From positions 17,021 through 81,020 of the forward strand of contig JAHHHU010000021.1 of NCBI GenBank assembly GCA_019359175.1: a stretch of 64,000 bases of DNA, given 5' to 3'. The notes beneath the pieces were generated by a model that was not told the origin of the DNA, ran no database searches, and saw nothing but the letters and a program-made list of their open reading frames with translations. Positions 44,569 through 53,949 of the stretch are shown piece by piece (the first letter of the stretch is position 1; the number at the start of each line of letters is the position of its first letter). The position numbers were made by a program, and so were the translations under genes. This stretch comes from Phormidium tanganyikae FI6-MK23 (lineage in GTDB: Bacteria; Cyanobacteriota; Cyanobacteriia; Leptolyngbyales; Leptolyngbyaceae).

Positions 44569-44598
44569 GCACTAAGCTCGAATGAGACAAGGATTTGT

Positions 44599-45474
44599 AT
44601 GACTTCTCCAGAATTTGCGACTGCCGGACGGAGCTTGAAGCGATCGCCGAGTTCTCCTCGCACCCTGTTTTCTTCAGCGATGACGATTCTGACGTTTGCG
44701 TGTGCGGCGTTGGCGCTGATTCCGCTGGCGGCTGTGACGTTCTACGTTTTGATTAACGGGGCTTCACGACTGACTCCCAGTGTGTTTATCGAATTGCCCC
44801 CTGCGCCGGGATTAGCGGGCGGCGGTTTTGGCAATGCGTTTGTAGGAACGCTGCTCACGGTTGGAATTGCAGCATTATTGGCGATTCCGTTTGGCATTAT
44901 TGGTGCGATTTATCTGTCTGAGTTTGGGCGCGATACGAAACTGGCAGAAACGGTCAGCTTCTTGACCAATGTGTTGAGTGGTGTGCCATCGATCGTGATT
45001 GGTGCGTTTGCTTACGCGATCGTGGTGTTGAATACTGGGACGTTCTCGGCGGTGGCGGGTGGTTTTGCGCTGGGGGTGCTGATGCTGCCGACGATCGTGA
45101 GAACTGCAGCCGAAGCGCTGGAAGCTGTGCCAAATGATTTTCGTCAAGCTGCGATCGGACTCGGTGCGAGTCGGATTCAGACGACGTTGCAGATTGTGCT
45201 TCCGGCAGCGATTCCGGCAATCGTGACTGGAATTTTGCTAGCATTGGCGCGGGCGGCGGGCGAAACGGCTCCGGTCTTGTTTACGGCTTCATTTAACCGA
45301 TTTTGGAATACGACTTTGTGGGAACCGACGGCTACGATGTCGCGGTTGGTCTTTGACTTTGCAACTTCTCCGTTTAAGGCTCAACAAGAGCTTGCCTGGG
45401 CGGGTTCGCTGGTGTTGGTTTTGCTGGTTTTATTCACCAGCATTTTCTCCCGGATGTTGATCAAACGTCGATAA
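44599..45474 (+). CDS. pstA: Phosphate ABC transporter permease PstA
   Basis: A 291-residue permease with six TM helices and the EAA loop DFRQAAIGLGASRIQTTLQI. FGNAFVGTLLTVGIAALLAI and ARAAGETAPVLFTASFNRFW are typical of PstA. An AAGGA lies 6 bases before ATG 44599. It is 30 bases after pstC and 44 before pstB. Confidence 0.94.
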   Translation: MTSPEFATAGRSLKRSPSSPRTLFSSAMTILTFACAALALIPLAAVTFYVLINGASRLTPSVFIELPPAPGLAGGGFGNAFVGTLLTVGIAALLAIPFGIIGAIYLSEFGRDTKLAETVSFLTNVLSGVPSIVIGAFAYAIVVLNTGTFSAVAGGFALGVLMLPTIVRTAAEALEAVPNDFRQAAIGLGASRIQTTLQIVLPAAIPAIVTGILLALARAAGETAPVLFTASFNRFWNTTLWEPTATMSRLVFDFATSPFKAQQELAWAGSLVLVLLVLFTSIFSRMLIKRR

Positions 45475-45518
45475 ATCCTTTTTGAAACGCTCCAATCCTC
45501 TATCCTTCAATTAACTTT

Positions 45519-46325
45519 ATGACTTCTAGAGTTCAGAACGCTCGCCAAACTGAAACTATCTTTCGCACCGAGAACCTCAATATCCATTACGGCAATTTCT
45601 TGGCGGTGCGAGATGTGTCGATCGACATTCCGAAAAACGCTGTTACTGCTTTTATTGGCCCTTCAGGTTGCGGTAAAAGTACCGTGCTGCGCTGCTTTAA
45701 CCGACTGAATGATTTGATCAAGTCGTTCCACATCGATGGCAAGATTTACTATCACGATCAGGATCTTTACGCGACTGAAATTGATCCGGTCGAGGTGCGT
45801 CGGCAAATTGGGATGGTGTTTCAAAAGCCGAACCCTTTCCCGAAAACGATTTATGACAATGTCGCATTTGGTCCTCGGTTGCTTGGCTACAAGGGCGACA
45901 TGGATGAACTGGTCGAACGATCGCTCAAACAATCCGCACTCTGGGACGATGTGAAAGATAAGCTCAAAGCTTACGGAACCGATCTTTCTGGGGGTCAACA
46001 ACAACGGCTGTGTATTGCGCGTGCGGTGGCAGTCCAACCCGATGTGATTTTGATGGACGAACCTTGTTCGGCGCTTGACCCGATTTCGACTTTGAAAGTG
46101 GAAGATTTGCTGCAAGAGCTGAAAGAGAAATACACGATCGTGATTGTGACTCACAATATGCAGCAGGCTTCTCGCGCCTCGGATTACACGGCGTTTTTTA
46201 ATGTGGAAGCGAATGCGAAGGGACAAAGAACGGGCTATATCGTGGAATACGATCGCACTGAGCGAATTTTCCAAAGTCCTCAAGAGCAAGCGACTCAGGC
46301 TTATGTCAGTGGTCGTTTCGGCTAA
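45519..46325 (+). CDS. pstB: Phosphate ABC transporter ATPase PstB
   Basis: A 268-residue ATPase: Walker [22 protein letters not shown]-loop [10 protein letters not shown], signature [15 protein letters not shown], Walker [16 protein letters not shown]-loop [10 protein letters not shown]. It powers phosphate import through PstCA. It is the last gene of the operon; no phoU follows. Confidence 0.96.
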   Translation: MTSRVQNARQTETIFRTENLNIHYGNFLAVRDVSIDIPKNAVTAFIGPSGCGKSTVLRCFNRLNDLIKSFHIDGKIYYHDQDLYATEIDPVEVRRQIGMVFQKPNPFPKTIYDNVAFGPRLLGYKGDMDELVERSLKQSALWDDVKDKLKAYGTDLSGGQQQRLCIARAVAVQPDVILMDEPCSALDPISTLKVEDLLQELKEKYTIVIVTHNMQQASRASDYTAFFNVEANAKGQRTGYIVEYDRTERIFQSPQEQATQAYVSGRFG

Positions 46326-46350
46326 ATCAGCATCTTGATAGGCTGGAACG

Positions 46351-46376
46351 GGGAAGCTACCTTGCTTCTCTTTTTT
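46351..46376 (+). terminator. Terminator of the pst operon
   Basis: GGGAAGC, loop TACCTT and GCTTCTC (one G-T wobble) are followed by six T residues. It lies 26 bases after the pstB stop and overlaps the last codons of the convergent DUF2993 gene. Confidence 0.65.
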
Positions 46377-47136
46377 GTGGGTTGCGGAGTTGCACAAAGC
46401 TGGCGACTTCTAAGCGAGAGGGTTCTAGCTTTAGATTGAGAATGCGGGCAGTGATGTTTGACGATTCCAAGCGGCGTAAATCGGTGCGATCGCGGATTAA
46501 GTTCTCGATCGCGCGGGTGACAACTTCGGGACTTTCCTGTCCGTTTGCCCAAATTCTCAGCTTGTTGAGTTGCAGCGATCGGCCTGAAATGATCTGCGGT
46601 TCGGCTTCAGCGACGATTTTGAGTGTTGCGGGATCGCCTTGTTCTTGGAGTTCGACTTGGAATCGGATTCGATCTTGCGGGAGAAGTGTGAGTTGTGGAT
46701 TGAGAAAGTCGTAGCGTTCGACTTGTCTCACATCTCGGCGGAGCAGTCGAATTCCAAGATTTTTAAGTCGAGCGGTAACGAAGGGCGATCGTAATGCGCG
46801 ATCGATGTCTTTTTGAGTCAGAACAATGCGAACGCCTGCTTGTAAGGGCTTTTCGAGTTTGCGGGTTTTGAGTTGAAGCGCGATCGGATCGGTTTCGAGT
46901 TCTAAGGTATCGATGCGAAAGTCTTGAACTGGGAAAAGTCCACGACCAGCGATGCGAATGCGATCGGCGCGACCTTGAATGATTTGGTAACTCGGAGCAT
47001 TATCGACGCGGACTTGTAGCTGTTCTGCGGCGACGAGTTGTTTACGGATTTGGGATTCTGCGACTCGATCGACGATGACTCCGGTGGGAGAGAGTAAGCC
47101 TAGTAAGCTCGAAATCAAGATTGTGAAAAATTCCAT
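46357..47136 (-). CDS. DUF2993 domain-containing (LmeA-like) protein
   Basis: A 259-residue protein with a short hydrophobic N-terminus and the DUF2993 phrases VIVDRVAESQIRKQL, GRADRIRIAGRGLF and VVLTQKDIDRAL-like (IVLTQKDIDRALRSP). The family includes LmeA, implicated in lipoglycan biology in actinobacteria, and is widespread in cyanobacteria with unknown function. It follows the Sua5-like gene by 4 bases, so is co-transcribed with it. Confidence 0.8.
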   Translation of the reverse strand: MEFFTILISSLLGLLSPTGVIVDRVAESQIRKQLVAAEQLQVRVDNAPSYQIIQGRADRIRIAGRGLFPVQDFRIDTLELETDPIALQLKTRKLEKPLQAGVRIVLTQKDIDRALRSPFVTARLKNLGIRLLRRDVRQVERYDFLNPQLTLLPQDRIRFQVELQEQGDPATLKIVAEAEPQIISGRSLQLNKLRIWANGQESPEVVTRAIENLIRDRTDLRRLESSNITARILNLKLEPSRLEVASFVQLRNPQKREAR

Positions 47137-47140
47137 AGCT

Positions 47141-47719
47141 CTATAACTCGATCGCTCCCTGTCTCAAAACCTGCCACCCTTCACCTGTCCATTTCACTAC
47201 AGTCGAAGGTGTTCCCGAAGCCACTTCATCCGAGTTCGACGCTAACATCAATACCTCCGGAAACTCTGCCGCGATCGCATTCATCGAAAGTAACGCAGGT
47301 TGCCCCGATCTATTTGCGCTCGTGGTTGCTAATGCTCCAGTTTGTGCGAGAATTTGACGCGCGATCGCATGATTTGGAACTCTCACGCCGATCGTGGTTG
47401 GATCACTCGGATTCATAGCAGCGGGAACACGATTGTTTGCTGGAAGAACTAAAGTTAATGCACCGGGTAAGTATTGTTGTGCGATCGCGTTCCATTGTTC
47501 CAATTCTCGATCGCTTCCCTTCACGTATTGCCAAAGTTCTTCGATTTCGCTTGCCATTAGAATCAACGGTTTATCGAGGCTTCGCTGTTTTGCCGTGAAG
47601 ATTGAATCTGCGCGATCGGGCTTTGCAGCTAAAGCGGGAACCGTATCAGTTGGGAAACTTGCAAGATGAGTTCCGGCGCGAACTGAACTGACAAGGGTTT
47701 CAAATGCAACTTGTGGCAT
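47141..47719 (-). CDS. tsaC: Threonylcarbamoyl-AMP synthase (Sua5/YrdC/TsaC)
   Basis: A 192-residue YrdC-domain protein that makes threonylcarbamoyl-AMP from Thr, bicarbonate and ATP for t6A37 of tRNA. Motifs: FPTDTVPALAA, KQRSLDKPLI (K-x-R), PGALTLVLPA, TIGVRVPNHAIARQIL and TTSANRSGQPAL. It lacks the Sua5 C-terminal domain, so is the short TsaC form. It lies between XdhC and DUF2993 genes in an apparent operon. Confidence 0.9.
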   Translation of the reverse strand: MPQVAFETLVSSVRAGTHLASFPTDTVPALAAKPDRADSIFTAKQRSLDKPLILMASEIEELWQYVKGSDRELEQWNAIAQQYLPGALTLVLPANNRVPAAMNPSDPTTIGVRVPNHAIARQILAQTGALATTSANRSGQPALLSMNAIAAEFPEVLMLASNSDEVASGTPSTVVKWTGEGWQVLRQGAIEL

Positions 47720-47740
47720 AAGCGATTTAAATTGAGGCTC

Positions 47741-48667
47741 TCAGTCTATCATTCTCAACGATTCGGAAAGCGATCGACCTGTTCCCCCGCGTCTAACTAA
47801 AATCAATTCTGCACTGATGCTAATCGCGATTTCTTCGGGCGTTAATGCTCCAATGTCTAAACCGATCGGAGCATAAATCGATCGCCCTGAAATTCCCGAT
47901 GATTGAAACACTTGTCTGACGCGCTTTTCACTGCCGATCATTCCAATGTAGCGGCAAGGTACAGTTCGATCGATTAAAGCTTGTAGTGCTGCTAAATCGT
48001 ATTGATAGCCGCGTGTTACTAACGCTGCATAAAGCTGAGTATATGTTGCAAGTTGATCAACTGTTTCATCGATCGAACAGTTAAAAATCCTCGCATTGGG
48101 ATAGCGATCGACATTTGCCCATTCAGCGCGATCGTCTTGAACGATTACTTGGAATCCAATCAGATCTGCCACTTTTGCTAATTGAATTCCACAATGTCCC
48201 GCCCCAACAATTAATAGTGTAGGCAGAGGTTCGATCGTTTCGATAAAAGCTCGATCGAGACAATCTTCCGAGAGATAAGGCTCTGAATCAAATGGAGTCA
48301 CGATCGATACTGATTGACCCGATTCGAGCCGGGTTAGAATTTCGCGAGTGAGGGAGATTGCTCGATCGCCTTCCCACCGCTCCAACCAAACTCGCATCAT
48401 TCCGCCGCAAATTCCTTGAGTTTCTCGCTGCGGTGCGCCTGTTAGATCAATTTTAACCCATTGTTTTTCACCTGTTTGCAGCACCTCCAACGCTTGCTGA
48501 ATCACTTTTGCTTCTCCGGCTCCACCCCCGATCGTGCCAAAAATCCGCCCCTCTGCCCCGATGATCATCTTTGCTCCGACTTCACGCGGTACAGAACCTT
48601 TAATCTGAACAACTGTTGCTAGTACCGCAGGTATTCTTTCTAGAAGTTGACGATAACAATCGAGCAT
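47741..48667 (-). CDS. XdhC/CoxI family protein
   Basis: A 308-residue XdhC-type protein with N-terminal XdhC_CoxI domain (VVQIKGSVPREVGAKMIIG, GTIGGGAGE) and a C-terminal Rossmann domain (LLIVGAGHCGIQLAKVADLI, YIGMIGSEKRV). XdhC proteins bind molybdenum cofactor and deliver the sulfurated form to xanthine dehydrogenase-type enzymes. No molybdoenzyme gene is in this window. It starts a probable operon with tsaC (21 bases apart). Confidence 0.88.
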   Translation of the reverse strand: MLDCYRQLLERIPAVLATVVQIKGSVPREVGAKMIIGAEGRIFGTIGGGAGEAKVIQQALEVLQTGEKQWVKIDLTGAPQRETQGICGGMMRVWLERWEGDRAISLTREILTRLESGQSVSIVTPFDSEPYLSEDCLDRAFIETIEPLPTLLIVGAGHCGIQLAKVADLIGFQVIVQDDRAEWANVDRYPNARIFNCSIDETVDQLATYTQLYAALVTRGYQYDLAALQALIDRTVPCRYIGMIGSEKRVRQVFQSSGISGRSIYAPIGLDIGALTPEEIAISISAELILVRRGGTGRSLSESLRMID

Positions 48668-48748
48668 AGGGAAATTTGGCTGAGATGACCTGATTTTGAC
48701 ATACTCCCCCGAATGGTCTAAAGTCCAAAAGAAAATTGGGATCAGATC

Positions 48749-49801
48749 ATGACAAAGCTAAAAGTCGGACTGTTGTTTGGTGGGCGTTCTGGAGAACATG
48801 AAGTCTCGATCGCATCGGCTCGATCGATTGCCCAAGCCCTCAGCGATCCTGCTAATGCTGAAAAATATGATCTGATGCCGTTCTACATTCAGAAAGATGG
48901 ACAATGGCGATCGCCTGATACTGCTCGATCGGTCTTAGAGTCTGGCGCGATTGATTGTGCAGACAGCGCCACAAATCTTTGGCAATTCCCTTCCGAAGCG
49001 GTACAAGTCGATGTCTGGTTTCCAATTTTGCATGGACCAAACGGCGAAGATGGGACGATTCAAGGCTTGCTGACCCTAATGCAAAAACCGTTCGTCGGCT
49101 CTGGAGTGCTGGGATCTGCGGTCGGAATGGATAAGCTGACGATGAAAATGGCGTTTGCTCAGGCAGGATTGCCGCAGGTGAAATATCTTGCAGTCGGTCG
49201 GGCTGAAGTGTACTCAAATCCTTGTGTGTTTCCGAAATTGTGCGATCGTATTGAATCCGAGTTTGGCTATCCTTGCTTCGTCAAACCCGCCAACCTAGGA
49301 TCATCGGTTGGGATCTCAAAAGTGCGGACTCGCGCAGAGTTAGAAGCGGCATTAGACAGTGCAGCGAGTTACGATCGACGGATCATCGTTGAGGCGGGAG
49401 TGGTTGCACGAGAAGTTGAATGTGCAGTCTTGGGAAATGATCAAGCGAAAGCTTCGGTCGTAGGCGAGATTAGCTTTGATAGTGACTTTTATGATTACGA
49501 AACAAAGTATACGGCAGGCAAATCGAGCCATACGATTCCAGCGAAGTTGCCGCCCGAAGTGACAAGCTTAATTCAAGAGCGAGCATTGCAGGCTTTTCAT
49601 GCGATCGATTGTTCGGGCTTAAGCCGCGTTGATTTCTTTTACGTCGAATCAACCGGAGAAGTATTGATCAACGAAATCAATACCCTACCTGGATTCACCG
49701 CAACGAGTATGTATCCGATGATGTGGGACGCAACGGGAATTTCTTACCCAAATTTAGTCGATCGACTGATTCATCTTGCGCTTGAGCGTTCAAATCCTTA
49801 A
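48749..49801 (+). CDS. ddl: D-alanine--D-alanine ligase
   Basis: A 350-residue ATP-grasp ligase making D-Ala-D-Ala for peptidoglycan. [57 protein letters not shown] and [20 protein letters not shown] are complete. The 3' end overlaps the convergent surE by 12 bases. Confidence 0.96.
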   Translation: MTKLKVGLLFGGRSGEHEVSIASARSIAQALSDPANAEKYDLMPFYIQKDGQWRSPDTARSVLESGAIDCADSATNLWQFPSEAVQVDVWFPILHGPNGEDGTIQGLLTLMQKPFVGSGVLGSAVGMDKLTMKMAFAQAGLPQVKYLAVGRAEVYSNPCVFPKLCDRIESEFGYPCFVKPANLGSSVGISKVRTRAELEAALDSAASYDRRIIVEAGVVAREVECAVLGNDQAKASVVGEISFDSDFYDYETKYTAGKSSHTIPAKLPPEVTSLIQERALQAFHAIDCSGLSRVDFFYVESTGEVLINEINTLPGFTATSMYPMMWDATGISYPNLVDRLIHLALERSNP

Positions 49802-50467
49802 CTGTGTAATCGCGATCTGACCCGATAAACAAACATCCACATCAGATCCTCGATCGCGCTTTCTCTCTCCATAGTTACCGCAGTAATAAAAGTCATTGCC
49901 TTCAATGCGAAAATCGCTCGGAAGCGGCTGCGTGCACGGTTCACAGAAAATCATCTCTGGATTAGGTGCATTCGGTTCGACATAGGGAAGATTCACATTC
50001 CAGTAAAAACCAAGCTGGTAAGGTCGATCGATTAATTCCCTGAGAACCTTCGCGGCGAGAGCAGTCGAACGATTCCAATCGATCGGAATTCTACCTTTCT
50101 TATATTGTGAAATTGCAATTCCTGGAACGCGATGAAACGCAGCTTCTCGAATCGCTGCAACAGTTCCAGAAATGTAAACATCAACGCCCATGTTGCCACC
50201 GGAGTTAATACCCGATAAAACGAGGCTTGTATCAGGAAAAAGATAGTTCAGCGCAAGCCGACTACAATCGGCAGGAGTGCCCCCGATCGCATATTCTCGA
50301 TCGTTGCGCTTCTCGACTCGAATCGGCTCTGTCGTCGTGACTTGATGACCGCATCCGGAGTAGTGACCGCTCGGCGCAACTAAAATTCCGGCTCCGTTCA
50401 TTGCGCCTAACAATGCCCGAATTCCCGGCGCATCAATGCCATCATCGTTCGTCAAAATAACCGTCAT
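49790..50467 (-). CDS. surE: 5'/3'-nucleotidase SurE
   Basis: A 225-residue SurE nucleotidase with the metal site [13 protein letters not shown] (Asp-Asp) and conserved [22 protein letters not shown] and [13 protein letters not shown]. It dephosphorylates nucleoside monophosphates, possibly in stress survival. Its ATG overlaps the pfkA stop by one base (TAATG), giving translational coupling to phosphofructokinase. Confidence 0.94.
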   Translation of the reverse strand: MTVILTNDDGIDAPGIRALLGAMNGAGILVAPSGHYSGCGHQVTTTEPIRVEKRNDREYAIGGTPADCSRLALNYLFPDTSLVLSGINSGGNMGVDVYISGTVAAIREAAFHRVPGIAISQYKKGRIPIDWNRSTALAAKVLRELIDRPYQLGFYWNVNLPYVEPNAPNPEMIFCEPCTQPLPSDFRIEGNDFYYCGNYGERKRDRGSDVDVCLSGQIAITQLRI

Positions 50468-51546
50468 TAGTCTCCTAGGTAAATCCCTAGTCCGCGTGCA
50501 GTCTTGACCAGTGTACTCTCTGGATCAACCACACAATATCGTTGAATCGCATCGCGAATCGGCACATCGATCACTTGTCGATCGTGCCATCCCACCATGC
50601 GATCGAACTTTTCTGCCGCAATCAGATCGACTGCCGCCACACCAAACGCAGAGGCAAGTAAGCGATCGAGTGGCGAAGGTGTTCCGCCCCGCTGTGCGTG
50701 TCCCAAAACCGTAACGCGCGTTTCTGCTCCATTACAAGCATGAATAGTATCCGCAAGATACTGTCCGACTCCGCCGTACCGCATTTCACCAAACGCATGA
50801 GTACAGTTAATCGCGTCACCTGCCTCTGTTTTGACCGCTTCGGACACAATGATCAAGGAATAGTTTTTTCCTTGGTCTTGGCGTTCTGCAAGCTTGCGAC
50901 ACAGATCGCTAATCGTGTAGGGAATTTCGGGGATCAAAATCACATCTGCGCCGCCTGCAATGCCCGCACTAATGGCAATGTGTCCCGCATCGCGTCCCAT
51001 CACTTCGAGAATCATCACGCGCGAATGACTTGCAGCCGTGAACTGCAATCGATCGAGGGCTTCGGTTGCGATATTCACAGCCGTATCAAATCCAATTGAT
51101 CGCTCTGTGATATCAACATCGTTATCGATCGTTTTCGGAATCGTGACTAGATTCATTCCGCCTTGTTGTGCCAGCTTGCGAAGAATCGCCATACTGCCAT
51201 CCCCCCCGATTCCGATGATCGCATCGAGTTCCAACATCCGATAGCCTTCGATGATCTCTTCAGAGCGATCGAGAATTTGTCCATCAGGCATCGGAAACGC
51301 AAACGGATTGCCTTTATTCGTTGTGCCGAGCAGCGTGCCGCCGTGGGTGAGAATGCGATCGACTTTCTCGATATCGAGCACTGTAAATTCAGGCGGTCGC
51401 GCCATTAGTCCATTCGTCGCGCGGGCAATTCCAAACACTTTCCAATCGTAGGTGCTTGCCCGAAACACGACCGCTCGAATCACTGCGTTCAGCCCCGCAC
51501 AATCCCCACCGCTCGTCAAAATCCCAATCCGTTTGACTTCGCCCAT
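50467..51546 (-). CDS. pfkA: ATP-dependent 6-phosphofructokinase
   Basis: A 359-residue PFK from ATG 51546; a GTG four codons upstream is possible. Motifs: GILTSGGDCAGLNAVIRAVV, IGIGGDGSMAIL, TIPKTIDNDVD, EVMGRDAGHIA, VLGHAQRGGTPSPLDR. The GGDG combination indicates ATP use, while PKTIDND (Lys where E. coli PfkA has Gly) places it in the mixed group related to PPi-dependent enzymes. It catalyses fructose-6-phosphate phosphorylation in glycolysis. Confidence 0.94.
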   Translation of the reverse strand: MGEVKRIGILTSGGDCAGLNAVIRAVVFRASTYDWKVFGIARATNGLMARPPEFTVLDIEKVDRILTHGGTLLGTTNKGNPFAFPMPDGQILDRSEEIIEGYRMLELDAIIGIGGDGSMAILRKLAQQGGMNLVTIPKTIDNDVDITERSIGFDTAVNIATEALDRLQFTAASHSRVMILEVMGRDAGHIAISAGIAGGADVILIPEIPYTISDLCRKLAERQDQGKNYSLIIVSEAVKTEAGDAINCTHAFGEMRYGGVGQYLADTIHACNGAETRVTVLGHAQRGGTPSPLDRLLASAFGVAAVDLIAAEKFDRMVGWHDRQVIDVPIRDAIQRYCVVDPESTLVKTARGLGIYLGD

Positions 51547-51625
51547 AATCTCATACACTGAATAAGCTGTGTGAGTGTAATACGTTTCACCAAACAGTAG
51601 CCAAGATTACAGAATAGATTTAGGA

Positions 51626-52558
51626 ATGTCAGAACAAGCAGACATTTTCACGATTCCCGTCGCTCCAGAAGATTATCGATCGGGCTTTGTCGGCATTATT
51701 GGTCGTCCCAATGTCGGCAAGTCTACGATCATGAATTTTCTCGTGGGTCAAAAGATTGCGATTACGTCTCCGGTGGCGCAGACGACGCGCAATCGGTTAC
51801 GCGGTATTCTCACCACGCCCGAGGCACAGATCATTTTCGTCGATACGCCCGGAATCCATAAGCCCCATCACCAATTGGGGCAAGTGTTGGTTAAAAATGC
51901 CCAAAGCTCAATCAATGCCGTCGATGTGGTGTTGTTTGTGGTCGATTGTGCCGTCGAATTGGGCGGCGGCGATCGCTATATTGCAGAGTTGCTGAACCAG
52001 ACGGAAACGCCTGTGATTCTGGGATTGAACAAAGCCGACCAACAATCCGCTCCCCAGTTCGACGATCGCTATCGAGAATTAGCGGAAGCGCGAGGCTGGA
52101 CGATCGCGAAATTTTCCGCCCTTCAAGGCGAGGGAATGGAAGCGCTGCAAAGCTCGATCGTTGAAAACCTAAAACCAGGGCCGTATTACTACCCACCCGA
52201 TTTGGTCACAGATCAGCCGGAACGGTTCATCATGGGCGAACTGATTCGAGAACAAATTCTGCTGCTCACGCGCGAAGAAGTGCCGCATTCGGTCGCGATC
52301 GAGATTGAAAAAGTGGTCGAAGAAGCGAAATTGACGCGAATCTTTGCTGCGATTAACGTCGAGCGACCGTCGCAAAAAGCGATTCTCTTGGGCAAAGGCG
52401 GCGGGATGATTAAAGCGATCGGAACTGCCGCGCGCGAACAGATTCAAAAGCTGATCGAGGGTCAAGTGTATCTTGAGTTGTTTGTGAAGGTGCTTCCCAA
52501 GTGGCGACAGTCGCGGGTTAGACTGGCGGAATTTGGCTATCGAGTGGAAGAAGATTAG
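51626..52558 (+). CDS. era: GTPase Era
   Basis: A 310-residue protein with an Era-type G domain (G1 GIIGRPNVGKSTIMNFL, G2 TTRNR, G3 VDTPGIHKPHHQLG, G4 LNKAD) and a C-terminal KH domain (AINVERPSQKAILLGKGGGM, LELFVKVLPKWRQS). It binds 16S rRNA and assists 30S maturation. Monocistronic. Confidence 0.96.
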   Translation: MSEQADIFTIPVAPEDYRSGFVGIIGRPNVGKSTIMNFLVGQKIAITSPVAQTTRNRLRGILTTPEAQIIFVDTPGIHKPHHQLGQVLVKNAQSSINAVDVVLFVVDCAVELGGGDRYIAELLNQTETPVILGLNKADQQSAPQFDDRYRELAEARGWTIAKFSALQGEGMEALQSSIVENLKPGPYYYPPDLVTDQPERFIMGELIREQILLLTREEVPHSVAIEIEKVVEEAKLTRIFAAINVERPSQKAILLGKGGGMIKAIGTAAREQIQKLIEGQVYLELFVKVLPKWRQSRVRLAEFGYRVEED

Positions 52559-52661
52559 CGAGTCGAATCGATCATGCTTCAGAACGCGATAAACTGATCC
52601 CCTTCAGGACTGTCCCGATTTTTTGTGTATCAATCTAACGGGGCAATAAGCAGGAGGTTCT

Positions 52662-53471
52662 ATGCCAACAGTCAGCGCTCAAACTGTCAACGTTTTGAGC
52701 AACAACATTAACCATTTAATCCTGCAACGCAACCTGATCGATCTGGCGCTTCAGATTGTGCCAAAGCTGATTTGGGCAAGCGTGATTCTCTTTTTCACGC
52801 GCTGGACAGCAAACTTGATCAGACCAATCGGGTTTCGTCTGCTCAAATATGCAGAACCGACGCTGCAAAAATTTCTGATTCAAGTCGCAGCGATTTTGGT
52901 TTGGATGGCGGGCGGTGTTGCGGCATTAAACGCGATCGGGCTGCAAACGACAACGATCGTAGCGGTGATCGGTGCGGCAGGTTTGGCGATCGGTTTAGCG
53001 CTGCAAAATAGCTTGTCTCACTTTGCAGCGGGGGTGATGCTCGTGAGTTTCCGACCGTTTGAGGTGGGAGATACGATCGAAGGCGCTGGCGTTGCTGGAA
53101 CGGTCGATAGTATCGGATTGTTTTCGACGACGATCGTATCTTCTGACAATGTTCGGATCACAGTTCCCAACAGCAACTTGTTTAGCGGAACTCTAAGGAA
53201 TAATACGATCATGGGCACGCGGCGGATAGATTTGCACATTGATATTGGCGATCGAGAAATTGAGTCCACCATTACCCATTTGTTATCTCTCGTTCAACCG
53301 CATCCGCTGATTTTGCGCGAACCTAGACCCACTTGTCACGTAGAATCGATCACCGCAGAAACAACGATTCTCTATCTCCGTCCTTGGTGTGCTGCAACGC
53401 ATCATGAACAAGTGCGATCGGAGATTTTGCAGCTTGCGAAAGAAGCTCTGAAATCTAGTGAATCTGTGTGA
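52662..53471 (+). CDS. Small mechanosensitive channel, MscS family
   Basis: A 269-residue channel with three TM helices and the MscS pore helix VIGAAGLAIGLALQNSLSHF followed by AAGVMLVSFRPFEVGDTIEG. The cytoplasmic beta domain has TVPNSNLFSGTLRN. It releases solutes on hypo-osmotic shock. An AGGAGG precedes ATG 52662. The 3' end overlaps the convergent cyclic-nucleotide-binding gene by 17 bases. Confidence 0.92.
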   Translation: MPTVSAQTVNVLSNNINHLILQRNLIDLALQIVPKLIWASVILFFTRWTANLIRPIGFRLLKYAEPTLQKFLIQVAAILVWMAGGVAALNAIGLQTTTIVAVIGAAGLAIGLALQNSLSHFAAGVMLVSFRPFEVGDTIEGAGVAGTVDSIGLFSTTIVSSDNVRITVPNSNLFSGTLRNNTIMGTRRIDLHIDIGDREIESTITHLLSLVQPHPLILREPRPTCHVESITAETTILYLRPWCAATHHEQVRSEILQLAKEALKSSESV

Positions 53472-53931
53472 TCGGTTCACCTTTGAGCAACCGAATTTCT
53501 TGATCTCGCGCTTTGATATCTTTGTTCATCTCGCGCACTCGACCAGAGAGAATTTTGATCAGATTCAAAGCAATTCCAGGCGTTTCGTCTACCGCTTCGT
53601 AGAGTTGCTGCTGCGTCAAAACGAGACATTCACAAGGCTCGATCGCGGTAACAGATGCTGATCGAGGTTCTGAATCAAACAGCGACATCTCACCGAAAAA
53701 ATCGCCTCGCTTGTACAGTGTCAATTCACGGCTGCCATTGTGAACCCGAACCACGCCTTTACAAATCACATACATCGATCGACCTTCTTGACCTTCGACG
53801 AGAATCGTTTCTCGCACTCCATAAGATCGCTCTTCCATGATCGATGCGAGCCGCACTAGAAAATCATCCCGCAACTCTTTGAAAATCGGGACTCCTCGCA
53901 CAAGCAATAATCGTTCAAAACTGTTTAACAT
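53455..53931 (-). CDS. Cyclic nucleotide-binding domain protein without HTH
   Basis: A 158-residue protein comprising one cNMP-binding beta-roll: FKELRDDFLVRLASIMEERS, ILVEGQEGRSMYVICKGVVR and the phosphate-binding cassette FGEMSLFDSEPRSASV. There is a short C-terminal helix and no DNA-binding domain. It starts 18 bases after the MFS-HEAT gene on the same strand. It may be the regulatory subunit of that transporter, since one-polypeptide MFS-HEAT-cNMP proteins exist in other bacteria (family knowledge). Confidence 0.88.
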   Translation of the reverse strand: MLNSFERLLLVRGVPIFKELRDDFLVRLASIMEERSYGVRETILVEGQEGRSMYVICKGVVRVHNGSRELTLYKRGDFFGEMSLFDSEPRSASVTAIEPCECLVLTQQQLYEAVDETPGIALNLIKILSGRVREMNKDIKARDQEIRLLKGEPITQIH

Positions 53932-53949
53932 AGCTGGCGTTTGCTCACA

